The notes under the pieces were generated by a model that made no database searches, had not been told where the DNA came from, and saw only the letters and a program-made list of their open reading frames with translations. From contig NC_087062.1 of assembly GCF_963678635.1 (NCBI RefSeq), positions 45,563,348 through 45,627,347 on the forward strand: 64,000 nucleotides of DNA, given 5' to 3'. Within the stretch, counting starts at the first letter, position 1, and each line of letters begins with the position of its first letter. Shown here one piece after another: positions 57,246-64,000 of the stretch. The stretch is from Symsagittifera roscoffensis (taxonomy: Eukaryota > Xenacoelomorpha > Acoela > Convolutidae). The position numbers and the translations under genes were made by a program.

Positions 57246-60041
57246 CAGATTCATACTTTGAGTTTTGAACTTTTCGAATTGTGTCTAAAAATGCTGAGTC
57301 CAGAGTTTGCGTAGATGCAAGTTTTTGATTAGAACTTAGATAATGTTTTTGACTTTTTCCGAACCAGTCGTTTTCGTGATATGCTTGGTGTTTTTTCAGC
57401 TCCTTTCCATCTTAAATTATGCTGAAGTCCGCAACTAAACTGATTGAATGCTTCCTTACTTGATGTGACAATACTCGAAAAGAATCTGTGTTTGTACAAA
57501 GTGTAAAGACAATCGATTTCTTGATATATGTATTGATATTTGTCTAATCTCTGAAGAATTTGTCTAAGAGATGTTCGTATTAAAATTGAATGAAATTTGA
57601 AACTTTGCAAGAAACAGAAAGAATCGTGAATAGACATGCAATAATCTTGGGGACTATGAACTTTTCGTAAAATTCGTTTGAAACAAAAATAAACAATGAT
57701 TTTTTATTATAATCTGAATAAAAGCTGGGAAGAGCTTGACACATAGCGGCTGCCATTGGGAAAAATGGTTTTTGCAGAAAATGGTGGAGATACATAGTAG
57801 TAATAACGCCTACCTAATTTCCATTAGGGAAAATCCTTCCGTATTTGAGACTACTTTCATATCTAGAAACCGCGATGACTCATACTGCTTACTTCCATTT
57901 TACTTTATTCTCAAAATCATTTCTCTCATTTCTCCTCATCTGATCAGTTTGCTCCTCAAAATGTACTCAAGAAAAGTTGTTAGTCCCAACTATTATAAAA
58001 TTTCAAAAAATCAAAAAAGAATTGGGAGATTTGTTTGGTTCCAAAAATCCTACAAGGGGAAATTATACTTTGAACCGTGCTTTCAACTATTAAAAATCAG
58101 GGATTTGGGACAATTTAAAGTCCCAACAAATCTATTTTAGTGAAAAAGAAGGAGAAGAAATATCGGCAATCCGGAATACTGTTGTTCACGATGCTGAAAA
58201 CCTTGGACTTGTACCTATATATGAGGCCAAACCTGGTAAATAATCAACTATGGATCAGGAGCTCGACATTTGTAAAAGAGTATATGAAATAGCAACATAC
58301 AACATGTGGAGCATGTGTGTCAAATCAAAAAAAAACAATGCTAACAAGCCTCCCTACATTCAAATTCGACTCTTCGCTGCAAAAAAGAAAGAAACAAGTC
58401 GCCTATGTCAACTATACTTTGAACGAATTCAAAGAACTGTCCCAAATTTTGGGAGACTTTATATTTGTTGATAATTGTAAGTTTCAGCAATGCTTTGTGA
58501 TGTTTTTTATGTTTGCTAATTGAAATATTGTCGGTTCAAAACTTTTTTTTCACTGAAGTGCACATGTAGAGCTAGGATACCGGAGGAAAAAAACAGACAA
58601 ACAAAAAAACCTAATCAAAACTGACATAAAACACTGACATCAGATTCATATTTTGAGTTTTGAACTTCTCGAATTGTGTCTAAAAATGCTGAGCCCAGAG
58701 TTTGCGTAGATGCAAGTTTTTGATTAGAACTTAGATAATGTTGTTTGATTTTTTCCGAACCAGTCGTTATCGTGATATGCTTGTGTTTTTTCAGCTCCTT
58801 TCCATCGTAAACTATGCTGAACTCCGCAACTAAGTTGATTGAATACTTCCCAACTTCATGTGACAATACTCGAAAAGAATCTGTGTTTGTACAAAGTGTA
58901 AAGACAATCGATTTCTTGATATATGTATTGATATTTGTCTAATCTCTGATGAATTTGTCTAAGAGATGTTCGTATTAAATTTATATGAAATTTGAAACTT
59001 CCCAAGAAACAGAAAGAATCGTGAGTAGACACGCAATAATCTTGGGTGACTATGAACTTTTCGTAAATTTCGTTTGAAACAGAAATAAACAATGATTATT
59101 TATTATAATCTGAATAAAAGCTGGGAAGAGCTTGACACATAGCGGCTGCCATTGGGAAAAAAATTTTTTGCAGAAAATGGTGGATATACATAGTAGTAAT
59201 AACGCCTACCTAATTTCCATTAGGGAAAATCCTTCCGTATTTGAGACTACTTTCATATCTAGAAACTGCGATGACTCATACTGCTTACTTCCATTTTCAT
59301 TTAATCTCAAAATCATATCTCTCATTTCTCCTCATCTGATCAGTTTTCTCTTCAAAATGTACTCGAGAAAAGTTGTTAGTCCCAACTATTATGAAATTTC
59401 AAAAAATCAAAAAAGAATTGGGAGATTTGTTTGATTCCAAAAATCCTACAAGGGTAATTTTTACTTTGAACCGTGCTTTCAACTATTAAAAATTCTGGAT
59501 TTGGGACAACTTGAAGTCCCAACAAATCTATTTTAGTAAAAAAGAAGGAGAAGCAATATCGGCAATCCGGAATACTGTTATTCACGATGCTGAAAACATT
59601 GGACTTGTACCTATATATGAAGCCAAACCTGGTAAAGATTCAACTATGAATCAGGAGCTCGACATCTGTAAAAGAGTATATGAATTAGCAACATACAACA
59701 TGTGGAGCATGTGTGTCAAATAAAAAAGAACAATGCTAACAAGCCTCCCTACATTCATATTTGACTCTTCGCTGCAAAAAAGAATGAAACAAGTCGCCTA
59801 TGTCAACTATGTTTTGAACGAATTCAAGGATTTGTCCAAATTTTGGGAGACTTTATATTTGTTGATAATTGTAAGCTTCAGTAATACTTTGTGATGTTTT
59901 TATGTTTGCTAATTGAAATATTGTCGGTTCAAAACTTTTTTTTTCACTGAAGTGCACATTTAGAGAAAGGATAAGTGAGGAAAAGTCAGTCAAAACATAA
60001 AAACTTAATCAAAACTGACATAAAACACTGACATCAGATTC

Positions 60042-60485
60042 TTATTTTGAGTTTTGAACTTTTCGAATTGTGTCTAAAAATGCTGAGCCCAGAGTTTGCG
60101 TAGATGCAAGTTTTTGATTAGAACTTAGATAATGTTTTTGATTTTTTCCGAACCAGTCGCTATCGTGATATGCTTGTGTTTTTTCAGCTCCTTTCCATCG
60201 TAAATTATGCTGAACTCCGCAACTAAGTTGATTGAATACTTCCCAACTTGATGTGACAATACTCGAAAAGAATCTGTGTTTGTACAAAGTGTAAAGACAA
60301 TCGATTTCTTGATATATGTATTGATATTTGTCTAATCTCTGATGAATTTGTCTAAAAGATGTTCGTATTAAATTTATATGAAATTTGAAACTTCCCAAGA
60401 AACAGAAAGAATCGTGAGTAGACACGCAATAATCTTGGGTGACTATGAACTTTTCGTAAATTTCGTTTGAAACAGAAATAAACAA
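60042..60485 (-). CDS. unknown 147-residue ORF of the tandem unit
   Basis: Longest minus frame of the array; versions occur in every unit (57329-57637, 58856-59092 and 61512-61841 are shorter pieces). It contains IYEKFIVTQDYCVSTHDSFC and RLDKYQYIYQEIDCLYTLYK, rich in Tyr, Phe and Cys. No known domain. Frames differ in length between units, so at most some could be functional; it may be a relic. Confidence 0.25.
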   Translation of the reverse strand: MFISVSNEIYEKFIVTQDYCVSTHDSFCFLGSFKFHINLIRTSFRQIHQRLDKYQYIYQEIDCLYTLYKHRFFSSIVTSSWEVFNQLSCGVQHNLRWKGAEKTQAYHDSDWFGKNQKHYLSSNQKLASTQTLGSAFLDTIRKVQNSK

Positions 60486-60560
60486 TGATTATTTATTATA
60501 ATCTGAATAAAAGCTGGGAAGAGCTTGACACATAGCGGCTGCCATTGGGAAAAATAATTT

Positions 60561-60929
60561 TTGCAGAAAATGGTGGATATACATAGTAGTAATAACGCCT
60601 ACATAGTTTCCATTAGGGAAAATCCTTCCGTATTTGAGACTACTTTCATATCTAGAAACCGCGATGACTCATACTGCTTACTTCCATTTTCATTTAATCT
60701 CAAAATCATTTCTCTCATTTCTTCTCATCTGATCAGTTTGCTCTTCAAAATTTACTCGAGAAAAGTTGTTAGTCCCAACTATTATGCATTTTCAAAAAAT
60801 CAAAAAAGAATTGGGAGATTTGTTTGGTTCCAAAAATCCTACAAAAGCAATTTATACTTTGAACCGGGCTTTCAACTATTAAAAATCTGGGATTTGGGAC
60901 AATTTGAAGTCCCAACAAATCTATTTTAG
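60561..60929 (+). CDS. unknown 122-residue ORF of the tandem unit
   Basis: Plus frame facing away from the minus one. It is repeated at 61956-62324 with the same length, and at 57736-58140 and 59132-59434. It contains NAYIVSIRENPSVFETTFIS and KNQKRIGRFVWFQKSYK. A second plus frame follows within each unit (59511-59723, 60904-61098, 62434-62673; MDQ.LDICK.VYE.ATYNMW). No family was recognised. The same 122-codon length in units 3 and 4 is notable but not proof of selection. Confidence 0.3.
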   Translation: MQKMVDIHSSNNAYIVSIRENPSVFETTFISRNRDDSYCLLPFSFNLKIISLISSHLISLLFKIYSRKVVSPNYYAFSKNQKRIGRFVWFQKSYKSNLYFEPGFQLLKIWDLGQFEVPTNLF

Positions 60930-62820
60930 TAAAAAAGAAGGAGAAGAAATATCGGCAATCCGGAATACTGTTATTCACGATGCTGAAAACATTGGACTTG
61001 TACCTATATATGAAGCCAAACCTGGTAAAGAATCAACTATGGATCAGATGCTCGACATCTGTAAAAGAGTATATGAATTAGCAACATATAACATGTAGAG
61101 CATGTGTGTCAAATAAAAAAGAACAATGCTAACAAGCCTCCCTACATTCATTTTCGACTCTTCGCTGCAAAAAAGAATGAAACAAGTCGCCTATGTCAAC
61201 TATACTTTGAACGAATTCAAGGATTTGTCCCAAATTTGGGAGACTTTATATTTGTTGATAATTGTAAGCTTCAGTAATACTTTGTGATGTTTTTTATGTT
61301 TGCTAATTGAAATATTGTCGGTTCAAAACTTTTTTTTTCACTGAAGTGCACATTTAGAGAAAGGATATCTGAGGAAAAGTCAGACAAAACATAAAAACTT
61401 AATCAAAACTGACATAAAACACTGACATCAGATTCATATTTTGATTTTTGAATTTTTCGAATTGTGTCTAAAAATGCTGAGCCCAGTGTTTGCGTAGATG
61501 CATTTTTTTGATTAGAACTTAAATAATGTTTTTTGACTTTTTCCGAACCAGTCGTTTTCGTGATATGCTTGTGTTTTTTCAGCTCCTTTCCATCGTAAAT
61601 TATGCTGAACTCCGCAACTAAGTTGATTGAATACTTCCCCACTTGATGTGACAATACTCGAAAAGAATCTGTGTTTGTACAAAGTGTAAAGACAATCGAT
61701 TTCTTGATATATGTATTGATATTTGTCTAATCTCTGAAGAATTTGTCTAAGAGATGTTCGTATTAAATTTATATGAAATTTGAAACTTCCCAAGAAACAG
61801 AAAGAATCGTGAGTAGACACGCAATAATCTTGGGTGACCATGAATTTTTCGTAAAATTAGTTTGAAACAGAAATAAACAATGATTTTTTATTACAATCTG
61901 AATAAAAGCTGGGAAGAGCTTGACACATAGCGGCTGCCATTGGGAAAAATGATTTTTGCAGAAAATGGTGGATATACATAGTAGTAATAACGCCTACATA
62001 GTTTCCATTAGGGAAAATCCGTCCGTATTTGAGACTACTTTCATATCTACAAACCGCGATGACTCATACTGCTTACTTCCATTTTCATTTAATCTCAAAA
62101 TCATTTCTCTCATTTCTTCTCATCTGATCAGTTTGCTCTTCAAAATTTACTCGAGAAAAGTTGTTAGTCCCAACTATTATGCATTTTCAAAAAATCAAAA
62201 AAGAATTGGGAGATTTGTTTGGTTCCAAAAATCCTACAAGGGGAATTTATACTTTGAACCGTGCTTTCAACTATTAAAAATTAGGGATTTGGGACAATTT
62301 GAAGTCTCAACAAAATTATTTTAGTGAAAAAGAATGAGAAGCAATATCGGCAATCCGGAATACTGTTATTCACGATGCTGAAAACCTTGGATTTGTACCT
62401 ATATATGAAGACAAACCTGGTAAAGAATCAACTATGGATCAGGAGCTCGACATCTGTAAAAGTGTATATGAAATAGCAACATACAACATGTGGAGCATGT
62501 GTGTCAAATCAAAAAGAACAATGCTAACAAGCCTCCCTACACTCATATTCGACTCTTCGCTGCAAAAAAGAATGAAACAAGTCGCCTATGTCAACTATAC
62601 TTTGAACGAATTCAAGGAATTGTCCCAAATTTTGGGAGACTTTATATTTGTTGATAATTGTAAGCTTCAGTAATACTTTGTGATGTTTTTTATGTTTGCT
62701 AATTGAAAAATTGTCGGTTCAAAAAGTTTTCTTTCACTGAAGTGCAAATTTAGAGCTAGGATATCTGAGGAAAAGTCAGACAAAACATAAAAACTTAATC
62801 AAAACTGACATAAAACACTG

Positions 62821-63181
62821 CCCAATTATCAAAAGATTTTCCAGTATTTGTTTAAGAAACTACAGATAAACTTATTTATTTACTGCTTTCATCAAAATTT
62901 AGGTACATTTTGTCTTATTTCAACAAAATTAAAAACAAGAATTTATATTTAGTTGAAAACATTATCATTATTTTTTCGATTTTCTGAATTTCATTGGTTG
63001 TTTTCAATTTTTTTTGCCGTATTTTGAGGTTTTGATTGGCTACATGATTTTCCCTAAAACTAATTTGACTCCAAATAATGAAAAAACATTTTATGGTGTT
63101 TTTTATTAGAAAATAATTCAAAATGGTACAACAAATTGAGTTTTTTCAAGTTTCTTTGGTTATTTCAGTAATAAATAAGCG
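62821..63181. other. no gene seen
   Basis: AT-rich spacer after the array. A minus frame at 62915-63121 is Lys/Ile/Phe-rich without a motif. Confidence 0.45.
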
Positions 63182-63264
63182 CTATCAAAAGCGCTTTCAA
63201 TGTCTGAAATGGACATTTATCGTTCTATCAAAAGCGTTTTCAATGTCTGAACTGGTCATTTATC
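63182..63264 (+). repeat. two-copy 43-bp tandem duplication
   Basis: CTATCAAAAGCGCTTTCAAT at 63182 recurs as CTATCAAAAGCGTTTTCAAT at 63225; the following TGTCTGAA.TGG.CATTTATC is also shared. The period is 43 bp. Confidence 0.8.
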
Positions 63265-63294
63265 AGATTTTAAAGCTGAACTACTACAAAACAG

Positions 63295-63624
63295 ATGACA
63301 GCTGACGTTGATGGAGATTGTATTAGTTTTAACTTGTATAGAAACACAGAAAGTTCAATAGTTTTGTTAAATAGATGGAGAAGAGATTTCAGAAAAAAAG
63401 AGTACTGCCAGATATATCAACAATGTTTTTATCTAGAACAGTTAAGTCAGATTCAACGGTCCATCAGTAAAAAACAAAACAATGGAAGAGCCTATGAAAC
63501 AAAAATTGGAGTTAAAGAATTTCATTTCGATTACTGTTTTGAGTTTGTTTCAATTACAAAATCTAGATTTGTCAAAGTTTTTTTAATCGATTATACAAAT
63601 TCAAAAGACTTCCGGTTTTTATAG
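63295..63624 (+). CDS. unrecognised 109-residue ORF
   Basis: An open frame with balanced composition for this AT-rich setting: SIVLLNRWRRDFRKKEYCQI in the middle and FVKVFLIDYTNSKDFRFL at the end. No domain was recognised and there is no homologue elsewhere in the window. It could be a small host gene, an exon or chance. Confidence 0.25.
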   Translation: MTADVDGDCISFNLYRNTESSIVLLNRWRRDFRKKEYCQIYQQCFYLEQLSQIQRSISKKQNNGRAYETKIGVKEFHFDYCFEFVSITKSRFVKVFLIDYTNSKDFRFL

Positions 63625-64000
63625 TACAATATACCAGAACGAAAGTTGTAAAAAGCTATATTTCCGTATTTTCTTTTTTCACTAGTTAGAAATAGAACAA
63701 ATCGAAAAAATTTTGATCGAAACTTCAAAATTTGATTATTTGAATTGAATATCAAAAAAACAATATAAACTAGACAAGAAATCTCATTTATCTCACTCTG
63801 GTGTTAGTTTTATATCTTAGCTATGTTAGAATAACCTTATAAAAATGATTGGTTAGGAAGTTTCATAAACATACTTTGGTTCTGATCTACAAAATTTTTA
63901 AAAATCTGTGAATGGTTCATTCTGATTGGTTATTACCACGAATACTACCTGTGACGGAATCCTCAATATCTACAAACGATATCAAAATTGTTGAAAAAAT
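63625..64000. other. no gene seen
   Basis: AT-rich sequence to the window edge with no feature recognised. Confidence 0.45.

Larger units (their letters stand above)
57246..62820. repeat. four-unit 1395-bp tandem array, unknown origin
   Basis: Units start at 57246, 58641, 60034 and 61429 (CAGATTC.TA.TTTGA), with periods of 1395, 1393 and 1395 bp. Adjacent units differ by about 4% by eye over a 275-bp sample. Each unit has longer open frames running outward from a central CTTGACACATAGCGGCTGCC: a minus frame (up to 147 codons, 60042-60485) and plus frames (122 codons at 60561-60929 and 61956-62324, then 64-79 codons near the right end). No family was recognised for any of them, and no LTR, inverted terminus or poly-A tail marks a known element. 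Confidence 0.9.

Noticed and set aside
57246-62820. CRISPR or satellite-type short repeat array
   Set aside because: Unit length is about 1.4 kb with no spacer alternation, so it is not CRISPR; whether it is a satellite is left open.

Overview
The window looks like AT-rich, repeat-dense DNA from an animal genome, probably an invertebrate. It holds several retroelement classes, including BEL/Pao, which is known only from animals, together with a Polinton relic, a LINE relic, a tRNA-derived SINE and several inverted-repeat DNA transposons. I found no convincing intact host gene, no rRNA and no functional tRNA. Taxonomy below 'metazoan' cannot be read from these bases.

Layout. 1-12.2 kb: mostly featureless AT-rich DNA with a SINE, an 87-bp tandem duplication, a LINE reverse-transcriptase relic (3.56-4.6 kb), a reverse-strand copy of a dispersed repeat (5.0-5.5 kb), two MITE-like elements (6.8 and 7.15 kb) and a 1.1-kb TA-flanked inverted-repeat element with a strongly G-rich core (10.3-11.4 kb). 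12.2-16.4 kb: an old, broken Copia element with LTRs and a copia-type primer site. 15.4-23.4 kb: a four-unit tandem array (about 1.98 kb each) whose unit fuses the Copia 3' end and LTR to unrelated flank. 22.9-25.2 kb: a broken BEL/Pao element. 27.6-36.4 kb: a broken Gypsy element on the minus strand with 2.2-2.45 kb LTRs and an AACTG target duplication, sitting inside a copy of the dispersed repeat. 36.4-44.8 kb: a mosaic of nested inverted-repeat transposons, an 1181-bp tandem duplication and a larger segmental duplication. 44.8-54.0 kb: a broken Polinton on the minus strand (PolB, integrase, small capsid-associated proteins, some duplicated). 54-64 kb: a coding-like stretch near 55.4-55.9 kb, a four-unit 1395-bp tandem array of unknown nature (57.2-62.8 kb) and one unknown ORF.

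The elements do not form a pathway; they record layered insertion and amplification. The best history comes from nesting. The dispersed repeat (termini GTTCCGAC/GTCGGAAC) is older than the Gypsy insertion. The CAATTAATTG-rich transposon carries copies of that repeat inside it. The Copia insertion predates the 1.98-kb amplification, whose units differ by only about 1% by eye. The least explained parts are the 1395-bp array, the 55.4-kb coding-like stretch and the G-rich-core transposon family. All coordinates and similarities were read by eye.
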